A DNA stretch of 27,624 bases from a virus. Positions 1 through 7,487 of this stretch are shown here, piece by piece. Position 1 is the first letter of the stretch, and every line of letters starts with the position of its first letter. The notes under the pieces were generated by a model that did not search any database, was not told where the DNA came from, and saw only the letters and a list, made by a program, of their open reading frames with translations. Made by a program: the position numbers and the translations under genes. The stretch covers positions 1-27,624 of the IMG/VR virus record IMGVR_UViG_3300023109_000101; one strand, 5' to 3'.

Positions 1-3000
1 TACCAGTATTCACCTTTCTTACCTTGTATGTTTTGAGATTTTAAATACTCATCAAGCTTTTTAGCTTCAGGAACTAACTTGCCATTTTTACTTTTACCAA
101 CTTGAACTCTAACTGCACCACTAGAAGTAAATGCTCCAGCTAAAATATCATTAGGTGTTAATCCATATTTTTTTACAGCCTCAAGAAAAGCTTCTTGTAT
201 TTCAGCTCTTTTTTCGTCATTTACACTAGCACTATCTAAACCTAAAAGATCTAATACTTGATTAATATTTCGAGCTACAGATACATCTTCTAATATACTA
301 GTTTGTTTAGGTGTAAGACTGAATTTAGCACCAGCTCTAATTCTTTTTGGTTTACTAGGTATGGCATCTTCAACCATACGGTTTCTAATACTAGTATTAA
401 ATAAACCCCGTATAGTCTGACCGACTCTGTCTCTGTATATAGGCTTAACAGGTTTTTCCCTAACAAGATTTAAATAATCTTTTAGCGTACCTGTTAGCTC
501 ACCATCTGTGTACAGAGCATTCATTACGTTATTAGGTATAAACGTAGCTTTACCAAAGTCATCTTTAGTTTTTGGTAATCTAGCAAAGTCGCTAGTAGCA
601 TTATCTATTAAGTATTGCTTTACACGTGTTAAACCTTCACTATCTTTCTTAGAGTAATTACGTTTTTTATCATATATAGTTTCTGGATTTACACCAAACA
701 TTTTACCATATATCTCTGCAACAGTAACTGGTATGTTTTTAGTTTGACCAAACCTTGTAACCTCTTGACCTTCAAACGCTTTATTAGTAGCATCTGATAT
801 TTGTTTTTCAGCTTCAGCTTTACTCTTTACACCTAAGTTACTTAAAGCTGTATCACTAAATCTAGTTGTTTCAGTAGGTTTTTTAGGACCTTTAGCTTCT
901 TCAGTAACTTCTACTGTAGCTTCTTCAGCTACAACGCCTTTAGCTTCTGTAACGTCAGCTGTAAACTCTTGACCTAAAACTCTATTAGAAGCTTCAATAG
1001 CTCTAGCTGGTAGAAACTTATTTATGTAAGCCGCTAATGGTACACCTGAATTAGGATCATACTCATTAATTAAATCTATTATACCACGCTTACCTGTTTC
1101 TATTTCGTCTGTAAGTAGTTGTCTATCAAAATTAGGCGCTTCAGCTCTACGCTGAACTAATCTAGATGTTATAGGTTTAAATTGTTCTATAATGTCAAAA
1201 GCACCAGCTACACCTTGCTGGTTATATATGTCTTGAACACGCTGCGAAGATTGCTCTTGAGGTGTTAATGAAGCTGCTGCTCTAAGATCTACGTCTTCAG
1301 CTACTTCTATTTTACCTTCTTGTATTTGTTGTACGTCTGTAACACTTAAAGTACCTTCTTTTAGTTTAGTTCCTAACGATGTAAGAAACTCTACTACATC
1401 TGTTTCACCTGTTAAATTAAAACTTGTTTGATTATCTGTAGCTTTTTTAATAGAGTTGTTTATACCAAAATTTAAAAAGCTTAGTAATCCTTTATTCTGT
1501 TCAGCTTCTAAGTCTAATCTACCTGAAGATACTTCTTCTAAGAAATTAGTTAAAACTTCATCTGCATCTTGACCTCTTGTTCTACGCTTTATTCTTCTAT
1601 AAGCAGATGGGTTTGACTTTTCAAGATAATTCATTACTGTCTTTGATAGACCGTCAAAGTCTTTAGGATTAGAACTTAATCCTTCTGTAAATAACGTATG
1701 GCCAATCTCATGTATATTTGTACCTGTTTTACCATTAGCTATAGCATTTTCTTTCACTACAACTATATCGTATGTAGTTTTACCTGTCTCAGTATTACGC
1801 AATGATAAGTTAACACCATTAGCAGAACCAGATTTTACGTTTTTAGTAAACTGCGCTAATTGTTTTTTAGCATCTTCTTCTGTAAGTCCACTGTTTGGGT
1901 CTGCAAGTCTAGCATCTAGCATATCGCTGAATGCATCTATAGCTTCTGCTTTAGTTTCAGCTACAACAGAATTTTGATCAACACCAGCTTTACTTAACAC
2001 TTCATTTGCTTTTAAACTTTGCTCTATGTTTGCATCAAATGTATCTATCTGCCAAAGCTTTTCAGCTTTTTGTTTTAATTGTAAGTTTGTAAACTCTCCA
2101 CCTTCTTTTTCAAGTTCAAGCTTAGCTCTGTCAATATATTTATTACGCTCTGCTTTAGGTAGTAAGTCTATGTTAATCTTGTAGTCTTTTCTAAACTCAT
2201 TACGAGCTAATTGTTCAAATTCAAACTTAGCGTGTAGCCCTGCTAATATAGGTTTTTTTTGTGCGTCACTTAGCTTATTGCTTTCGAGTATTTGTTTAGC
2301 TTCAATTCTCAATAGCTCTTGCCTTTGTGTTGCTCTTGCGTATAAATCAAAGCCTTCAGTAGTTAAATTAGCTACAACTTTTTCTTCTACTTGTTTTATT
2401 ATTTCGTTGTTAGCATCGTTTAACTCTGCTACTTTTTGCTGTATTATTTTATATTCTTTAGTTCTTTTATCTAGATTTAAACCTATATCGTTTAACTCCA
2501 CCATTTCATCTAGATTCTTTCTATAGCCTTCAAAGCTATTATAGTCAGATAAGTTTGACAAAACCATACCTTTAACAACAGGTACAGAGTTTAAACCAGT
2601 ACCTATAAACATACCATCAAAAGCACCTTGAGGAACATTGTCAAATATACTTACGCCTTCTTTACCTCTAGCTATATCAATACTGTTCTGTACAAGAACG
2701 GTTCCACCTTCTGAAATAGGTTCAACAATAGCACCATCAACACCAGCTCTTATGTATTGTTTTTTAAAATGGTTTTTAAAACCTTGTTTAGTCAAAGCTC
2801 TTTTACCTATTATATCAGCTACATCAAACCCTCTTTTTAAAGCAAAAAATGTAGGTGCAAAACCTAATCCAACTTCTGCAGAAGCAAATCCTAAAGCAAC
2901 AGCTGCTTTATGATGTGTAGATTGATCTGTACCAAGTAACTCTTCTTCTTCATCTAATAATCTTCGTTGATCATCATATGAGCTAGCGCCAATACCTATC

Positions 3001-4628
3001 ATACCTGGGTACATACCAGAAGCTAACATTGTAAATGTACCAGCTTGCCCTACTGTTTGCTGTAAAGCATACTCGCCAAAATTTTCCAAGCTGTTAAAAG
3101 CGTCATCAAAAGCAACATCATCTTTGTACTTTTTTCTGTACATGTCTTCTGCTTTTTCAACAATATCAGTAGTAAAGTCTGTAATAGCATATGGATTTAT
3201 AGGCGACGTATTTCTTATTACGGTTTCTATAACATCTTCGTCAACACCAAACAGTTTGTTTAAAGCTATCTCATGAAAGTCGGTAGCTATTCTAGTAATA
3301 CCACCTGCTAGCTTATAAGGTATAGAACCCATTTGAAGTTGTATATTGGCGCCGGCTTTTTGTAATGTACTGTAATTCTTTTTCAAGAATTCTAATTCAA
3401 CTTCAGCTTCGTTTAGCTCTACAGGTATTTCGTTTATTTCTTTTTCTAAACCAGCCAGTGTACTACTTACCTCTTGATTTTCTTTGACTAGATCTTTATA
3501 TAAATTGAAAGTTGCTTTTGGAACTTCTTTACCTGTAGACAGCACAACTGTCTCAGCGTTTCCAACAGCTTCTTTGTATTTATTTACGAGGTTATTATAC
3601 AAGTCAACACTAGCTTGCGTAGGTAAGTTTTCTGGATCACCTAATTCATTTATTCTCTGCAGATATACATCAGCGTTTTTAGCGCTATTTAATCCACTTA
3701 AATCAAACTCATAATCAGGATCATCAAATCTAGCTGATATGTTTATTAAGTTTACGCTATTGGGGCTATCTTTATATTTGTTAAATATAGTTTGATACTG
3801 ATCAGTTGCTCCTGTAAGTTTCTTATCTAACTTTATATACTCGTCAACTTTGTAAGGTACAAGTTTTTCCCTTTCTTCGTTTGGTATTGAATCTAAATAC
3901 TCTGTAGACTTCCTTTTTTTAACGTCATATCTGTATTTATTTTTTATATTTCTTTCAGCAAGCTTGCGTATTTGCTCATTACTAGGCTCTTCAACACCCT
4001 GTTCCACTAGCATTTCTTTAGCGTCGAATAGCTCTTGCTCATGTGGTTGCACTGTGTCCATTAAGTTACCTGCTTCATCATAGTCAGGTCTATACGTTAA
4101 ATCAAACTCTTCTACATACTCACCAGTTGTAGGGTTTTTCCAACGAGGATCAAATACAGTTTTTATTAGATTTTCGTTTGTTTCAGGATCATACGGTTGT
4201 AGTTCTCTGCCAACACCTTTAGGTGTAAAATCTATAGGGTTATTTAAAAAATCATTATCAAGTTGATTAAAAGCCATCGCCTCTTCATAATCTTGCTCAG
4301 ACTTTAAATCCGTTTTTGGCTGTCTAGCTTTTAATTCTTTTTTTCTAGTTTGAGCTCTACTACTACGCTTTGGTTGTGATTCCGAAGAAATGTCTACCGA
4401 TTCTAATTCCATACTCTCGGATGCTTGCTCCGGTACTGGTGCTACAGCCGCATCCGTTTCCACAGCACCGTTTGTCTTTCCCTCGTTAGGGTCAGTTTGT
4501 ATTTCCACTGTATCTTCTACAGTCTCTAAACCAAATTTATTAACATACTCATCTACTGACAAACCTTTATCGTCTGCAGCTTGCGTAACTTGGTCTAAGT
4601 TGTAATCAAAACCTTTGTATTTAAACAT
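1..4628 (-). CDS. Giant internal virion (ejection) protein, C-terminus cut by window edge
   Basis: The frame opens at ATG 4628 and has no stop down to base 1, so at least 1542 residues are present and the C-terminus is missing. It follows two other putative internal proteins, the position held by gp16 in T7-like phages, so I infer a capsid-internal protein ejected with the DNA. The N-terminus (MFKYKGFDYNLDQV, then an acidic linker) is followed by long charged helical stretches. Gly/Ala-rich hydrophobic segments lie near residues 529-550 and 574-594, possibly membrane-inserting. A zincin motif HEIGH is at residues 973-977 (nt 1698-1712), with candidate third ligands in DEVLTNFLEE (about 1023-1032). 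Residues about 1140-1215 resemble sigma-70 region 2, and 1300-1322 look like a helix-turn-helix. The mosaic resembles the polyvalent proteins described in phages. The ORF is certain; the domain functions are inferred. Confidence 0.8.
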   Translation of the reverse strand, partial: MFKYKGFDYNLDQVTQAADDKGLSVDEYVNKFGLETVEDTVEIQTDPNEGKTNGAVETDAAVAPVPEQASESMELESVDISSESQPKRSSRAQTRKKELKARQPKTDLKSEQDYEEAMAFNQLDNDFLNNPIDFTPKGVGRELQPYDPETNENLIKTVFDPRWKNPTTGEYVEEFDLTYRPDYDEAGNLMDTVQPHEQELFDAKEMLVEQGVEEPSNEQIRKLAERNIKNKYRYDVKKRKSTEYLDSIPNEEREKLVPYKVDEYIKLDKKLTGATDQYQTIFNKYKDSPNSVNLINISARFDDPDYEFDLSGLNSAKNADVYLQRINELGDPENLPTQASVDLYNNLVNKYKEAVGNAETVVLSTGKEVPKATFNLYKDLVKENQEVSSTLAGLEKEINEIPVELNEAEVELEFLKKNYSTLQKAGANIQLQMGSIPYKLAGGITRIATDFHEIALNKLFGVDEDVIETVIRNTSPINPYAITDFTTDIVEKAEDMYRKKYKDDVAFDDAFNSLENFGEYALQQTVGQAGTFTMLASGMYPGMIGIGASSYDDQRRLLDEEEELLGTDQSTHHKAAVALGFASAEVGLGFAPTFFALKRGFDVADIIGKRALTKQGFKNHFKKQYIRAGVDGAIVEPISEGGTVLVQNSIDIARGKEGVSIFDNVPQGAFDGMFIGTGLNSVPVVKGMVLSNLSDYNSFEGYRKNLDEMVELNDIGLNLDKRTKEYKIIQQKVAELNDANNEIIKQVEEKVVANLTTEGFDLYARATQRQELLRIEAKQILESNKLSDAQKKPILAGLHAKFEFEQLARNEFRKDYKINIDLLPKAERNKYIDRAKLELEKEGGEFTNLQLKQKAEKLWQIDTFDANIEQSLKANEVLSKAGVDQNSVVAETKAEAIDAFSDMLDARLADPNSGLTEEDAKKQLAQFTKNVKSGSANGVNLSLRNTETGKTTYDIVVVKENAIANGKTGTNIHEIGHTLFTEGLSSNPKDFDGLSKTVMNYLEKSNPSAYRRIKRRTRGQDADEVLTNFLEEVSSGRLDLEAEQNKGLLSFLNFGINNSIKKATDNQTSFNLTGETDVVEFLTSLGTKLKEGTLSVTDVQQIQEGKIEVAEDVDLRAAASLTPQEQSSQRVQDIYNQQGVAGAFDIIEQFKPITSRLVQRRAEAPNFDRQLLTDEIETGKRGIIDLINEYDPNSGVPLAAYINKFLPARAIEASNRVLGQEFTADVTEAKGVVAEEATVEVTEEAKGPKKPTETTRFSDTALSNLGVKSKAEAEKQISDATNKAFEGQEVTRFGQTKNIPVTVAEIYGKMFGVNPETIYDKKRNYSKKDSEGLTRVKQYLIDNATSDFARLPKTKDDFGKATFIPNNVMNALYTDGELTGTLKDYLNLVREKPVKPIYRDRVGQTIRGLFNTSIRNRMVEDAIPSKPKRIRAGAKFSLTPKQTSILEDVSVARNINQVLDLLGLDSASVNDEKRAEIQEAFLEAVKKYGLTPNDILAGAFTSSGAVRVQVGKSKNGKLVPEAKKLDEYLKSQNIQGKKGEYW
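1000..1210 (-). other. Sigma-70 region 2-like segment within the giant protein
   Basis: Translated residues of about 1140-1210 read AFDIIEQFKPITSRLVQRR, a short insert, then EIETGKRGIIDLINEYDP, NSGVPLAAYINKF and LPARAIEAS. By eye this follows the sigma-70 region 2 pattern: an N-terminal helix, then LIxEGxxGLxxAVxKFDPxxGxxFxxYAxxxIxxAIxxA. Shared positions include the IxxGxxGI core, the YDPxxG turn, the aromatic in AAY and the following AIxA helix. No alignment was computed. The aromatic-rich promoter-melting and -10 reading positions of housekeeping sigma factors are poorly kept. Confidence 0.4.
1675..1715 (-). other. Zincin metalloprotease motif (HEIGH) in the giant protein
   Basis: Codons at 1712-1698 read His-Glu-Ile-Gly-His in frame with the giant ORF, within the context TNIHEIGHTLFTEG. 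HExxH is the zinc-binding and catalytic signature of zincin peptidases. The context fits the family, with a hydrophobic residue before the motif and a hydrophobic helix after it. About 46 residues downstream, DEVLTNFLEE provides acidic residues (E1024, E1031, E1032) that could act as the third zinc ligand. Whether the domain is active is unknown. Confidence 0.55.
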
Positions 4629-4637
4629 AATTTAATT

Positions 4638-6224
4638 TTATGGTAAATTAGGTACGTTAATTATTTCTACATTTGCAGTAGGTTTAAAGCTAGTACCTGT
4701 TTCTAAAAATTTTAAAGCGGCTTTAACTTCGCCGTCTGTAGCACTATCAAATATAGTTACAGATCTATCAGTTCCTTCTACAGATTTAGTTAGTTTTCTA
4801 GTACCTTCTCCACCAACAGTTTCAACTTTAGATACATTGACATTGTATGGAGGTCTAGACACTAACTTTTCTAAAACATTTAAATTTAAAACACCTCTAC
4901 CTGGTTCTTGCGAAGGTCCTTCAGCAAATGCAGAGCTAATGTCTAATTCTTCTATATTTTCTATAGCAGCTTTATCTTGCGTTTGTTTTTCAGTAGCTTT
5001 CTTTTCTGTAGCTGTTTGCTCTACAATACCATCGTATTCAGCTTCGTCAAATACAAATTCTTTTGGCGGAGGAACTAATCCACGTACGTAAGAAAGCGTG
5101 CTATCTTGAAATTTAGTTTGATCATTTACGCTAAATGGACTACCGTTTTCGTTAGCAGCATCAGCATCTGGAATCATTTCATAATTAAACACGTTGTTAC
5201 TTATAGCGTTTATTCTACTTACATCTGGACTTGTAGTAAATGGCTTTACTAAATTATCTTCTACAGATTTTTTATATCTATCGACAAGAGCTGTTTCGTT
5301 ATAATTATACTGAACATAAACCTTACCTGCTTTTCTTGTTATTTTTTCTGGACTTGAGGTATCATAAAAATTAAGATCATTAACTTGTCCATTTTTACCA
5401 ACTAAGTTTACCCCGTTTGGATTGTCATCAGTCTTAGCACCGAGTATTTCAACGCTTGTTGTTTTAATATCTGGTATTCTGCCTGGATCGGACTGTAAAA
5501 AATTTAAAGGATCTACAACTATACCTCCAAACTCTTCATCTTCTGTAAATAAATTTTTATTTTGTTGTATTTCTTTACTGTTAAGAACCATAGACAAACC
5601 TTTTTCATCGCTGTCTTTGTCCCATATCAAGCTTGAAGAGCTATCAGCTGAAGAACCTCCATAAGCAGACATACCAAACCAGTATTGGTTATTCTGCTTT
5701 CCAGCACCAGAAAGTGCTATACCACCTGGTTTCCCGTTGTTCGATGCTAAAGAATCTTCACCGTAGGTTTTAATGGCGTCTGGAGTTTCTTTAATGACTT
5801 GCGTCAACTTACCATAAGCTAAATTAGTTTTAAATATATTGTTTTCAGATATCTTAGCATTTTCTGAATCATTATTTCTTTTATACATAGCAAGTAAAGT
5901 TTCTTGCTCTTCTAAATAATCTATCATTTCAGTACCTACTCTAGCAAACTCTTCATTTTGAGCTAAGCCATGCTCGCCTAATGATTTAGAATACTGTTCT
6001 CTTTTAGTAGTTGCGTTTTTGTTTATACCATTCAACATTTTTTTTATAGCTGCGTTCTCTGCGCTGACAGCCTGGTTCTGTCTTTCTATAAAATTAGCAG
6101 TAATGTTACCTACATTAGATATTGTCTGAGATATGATAGCACCAGTCTTAGTATCTACAGGAGTCACAGGATTTTCATAAGCTCCAGAGCGGGTATAATT
6201 TCTTGAAAATTTTGGTAGTGCCAT
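4638..6224 (-). CDS. Putative internal virion protein (528 aa), middle ejection gene
   Basis: This 528-aa protein starts at an ATG behind an A-rich leader and ends 9 nt before the giant gene. The N-terminal third (residues about 25-170) is rich in Asn, Gln, Lys, Glu and Ala and looks helical. The middle has a Gly/Ser-rich stretch (YGGSSADSSSS near residue 200), and the C-terminal part is more mixed. There is no signal peptide, membrane segment or catalytic motif that I recognise. It lies between a small Gln/Ala-rich protein and the giant protein, the slot of gp15 in T7-like phages, so I infer an internal capsid or ejected protein. An alternative is a tail-needle or other structural protein. 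The function is inferred from position only. Confidence 0.65.
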   Translation of the reverse strand: MALPKFSRNYTRSGAYENPVTPVDTKTGAIISQTISNVGNITANFIERQNQAVSAENAAIKKMLNGINKNATTKREQYSKSLGEHGLAQNEEFARVGTEMIDYLEEQETLLAMYKRNNDSENAKISENNIFKTNLAYGKLTQVIKETPDAIKTYGEDSLASNNGKPGGIALSGAGKQNNQYWFGMSAYGGSSADSSSSLIWDKDSDEKGLSMVLNSKEIQQNKNLFTEDEEFGGIVVDPLNFLQSDPGRIPDIKTTSVEILGAKTDDNPNGVNLVGKNGQVNDLNFYDTSSPEKITRKAGKVYVQYNYNETALVDRYKKSVEDNLVKPFTTSPDVSRINAISNNVFNYEMIPDADAANENGSPFSVNDQTKFQDSTLSYVRGLVPPPKEFVFDEAEYDGIVEQTATEKKATEKQTQDKAAIENIEELDISSAFAEGPSQEPGRGVLNLNVLEKLVSRPPYNVNVSKVETVGGEGTRKLTKSVEGTDRSVTIFDSATDGEVKAALKFLETGTSFKPTANVEIINVPNLP

Positions 6225-6233
6225 TTATTTTTT

Positions 6234-6328
6234 TTATTTAAACAACGGATTTGTAACTTTAAATTCTTCCGTTAATTGTGAACTTGTATATGTGGGTGTA
6301 GGTTTTACAGAATTTTTTCCTACCTCTA
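6234..6328 (-). other. -1 frame extension ORF (31 codons) of the 238-aa gene
   Basis: In the -1 frame after the slippery site, the codons from 6329 to 6237 read IEVGKNSVKPTPTYTSS then QLTEEFKVTNPLFK and stop at TAA 6236-6234, 9 nt before the next start. The segment has no ATG, GTG or TTG in a sensible place to start on its own. Its composition is ordinary phage protein and it fills the only sizeable gap in the ejection block. It is best read as a C-terminal tail added by frameshifting. The alternative is a single-base error in the 0 frame that truncates a longer protein. Confidence 0.55.
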
Positions 6329-6335
6329 TTTTCCC
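6298..6335 (-). promoter_or_regulatory. Candidate -1 programmed frameshift site: slippery heptamer plus stem-loop
   Basis: On the minus strand 6335-6329 reads G GGA AAA in the 0 frame, followed at once by TAG (6328-6326). It fits the X XXY YYZ rule exactly, so both tRNAs can re-pair after slipping back by one. Five nucleotides after the heptamer, GTAGG (6323-6319) can pair with CCTAC (6302-6298) around a 16-nt A/U-rich loop. The spacing suits a stimulatory stem, although the stem is short. Confidence 0.5.
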
Positions 6336-7042
6336 ACCGCAGAAGATGCTATATTACCAACAGCACTTATACCTGCACCTATAGCAGCTGCGCCGTCAGC
6401 TCTAGCCTGCATTTCAGCTTGTTGTTGACCAGTTATTTGAGTTTGTAATCTATTTAGATTTTCTGTTTCTCTACGTTCTGTCTCGCCATAAACAAATTCT
6501 TTACCTAATACATCTGTCTCTTGCATTCTAGCAGCTTCGCCCATTGAAGAGCTTTGAACTCGCTGAGCTTCTGATAGTTTTTGTTGTTGTAAAAACTGTT
6601 CGCCTTGCGCTGCAAGTTTTTGATTTTGTGCCTGTTGTTGTTCTATGCTTGCAGAAACTCCTCGTTTACTTTGTAAAGCGGCTTGCGCTAGAGCAGTAGC
6701 TCCGCCAGCGCTAGCACCGGTAGCAGCCAAAGTATCTAACGTGTTTGCTAGAGCTATATCAGCTTCTTCTGCTTGAAATTCAGCAGCTTGCGTAGCAACA
6801 CCCACATTAGCGTAAGCATTAGATAACAAACCAGTGTTATCTACAATCATATCAGCTAAACTAGTTACATCAGCATAAGGATTTATCACATCTTGTCTAG
6901 ACTCTTCAGCCGCTTTAAATTCTGCTTGTAAAGCTTTTTTTTCTTTAGCGGCTCTTCTCTCTGCTTTTTTTGCATTACTCGCGCCAAATACAGCTCCACC
7001 TATACTTACCGCGGCACCAACACCTGCTGCTATAAAACTCAT
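6326..7042 (-). CDS. Putative internal virion protein (238 aa), likely extended by -1 frameshift
   Basis: The protein begins with a hydrophobic Gly/Ala segment (FIAAGVGAAVSIGGAVFGAS, residues 3-22), then a Lys/Arg/Ala/Glu helix, a long Gln/Ala-rich helical body (residues about 80-215), and ends with a second Gly/Ala hydrophobic stretch (AAIGAGISAVGNIASSAVG). Small proteins with glycine-rich hydrophobic ends next to two larger helical proteins are typical of podovirus ejection sets such as T7 gp14 and P22 gp7. I infer that it inserts into or helps form the conduit through the host envelope. It starts 2 nt after the cupin gene. The 0-frame stop (TAG 6328-6326) directly follows the slippery heptamer GGGAAAA, and the -1 frame continues for 31 codons. 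A 269-residue form is therefore likely. Confidence 0.7.
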   Translation of the reverse strand: MSFIAAGVGAAVSIGGAVFGASNAKKAERRAAKEKKALQAEFKAAEESRQDVINPYADVTSLADMIVDNTGLLSNAYANVGVATQAAEFQAEEADIALANTLDTLAATGASAGGATALAQAALQSKRGVSASIEQQQAQNQKLAAQGEQFLQQQKLSEAQRVQSSSMGEAARMQETDVLGKEFVYGETERRETENLNRLQTQITGQQQAEMQARADGAAAIGAGISAVGNIASSAVGK

Positions 7043-7044
7043 AA

Positions 7045-7482
7045 TTATTTAGTTTTTTCTTTAAATTTTTCTATATCAAAAGATACTATTTCTTTTTCTA
7101 ATTTTTCTATATCTTTAGTGTTTGAAGGATTCTTATGTACATTTACAAATATAGAATCTTCTAAAGCATATATAAATCTTTTTGAACCAGGTTGCGATAA
7201 TGTATAGCAAGGAGCTATATGCTCTATTTTTTCGCCATTGTTATTTATTAAAACCCTTCCTTTCATTAAAAACCAAGCATGCAAATGGTTATGGATAGCT
7301 CCAACAACTATTTGTCCTTGCTTCATTTCCATTTGTCTAATATATATTTGATCTGCAAATAAATGTTTAATAGGTATCTCTGGTATATTAGCAATGCTTT
7401 TACCATCACCAACACCAATATCACTATTAACAATTATATCTTGTATTTCGTCTACAGATAAATTTATATTTTTTAATTTCAT
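7045..7482 (-). CDS. Small cupin-fold phage protein
   Basis: The 145-aa protein shows a cupin barrel pattern. Residues 56-80 hold the first motif with a His cluster (HNHLHAWFLMKG, H64, H66, H68). Residues 90-116 hold the second, APCYTLSQPGSKRFIYAL then EDSIFVNVH, ending in H116. The canonical Glu of motif 1 is not obvious. Small cupins with a similar PGxKRxxYAxED motif recur next to tail-fibre or tail genes in many phages. That is from memory of the family pattern, and their role is unsettled. A metal-binding structural domain at the tail is as plausible as an enzyme. It lies between a tail protein (5 nt upstream) and the first ejection gene (2 nt downstream) and is presumably co-transcribed with late genes. 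Confidence 0.7.
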   Translation of the reverse strand: MKLKNINLSVDEIQDIIVNSDIGVGDGKSIANIPEIPIKHLFADQIYIRQMEMKQGQIVVGAIHNHLHAWFLMKGRVLINNNGEKIEHIAPCYTLSQPGSKRFIYALEDSIFVNVHKNPSNTKDIEKLEKEIVSFDIEKFKEKTK

Positions 7483-7487
7483 TTTAT

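Noticed and set aside
2278-5664. Several plus-strand open frames of 70-90 codons opposite the giant and 528-aa genes
   Set aside because: They are antisense to long real genes, rich in Ser, Phe, Leu and Cys as expected from reverse reading of Lys/Glu/Ala-rich helices, and have no suitable leaders.
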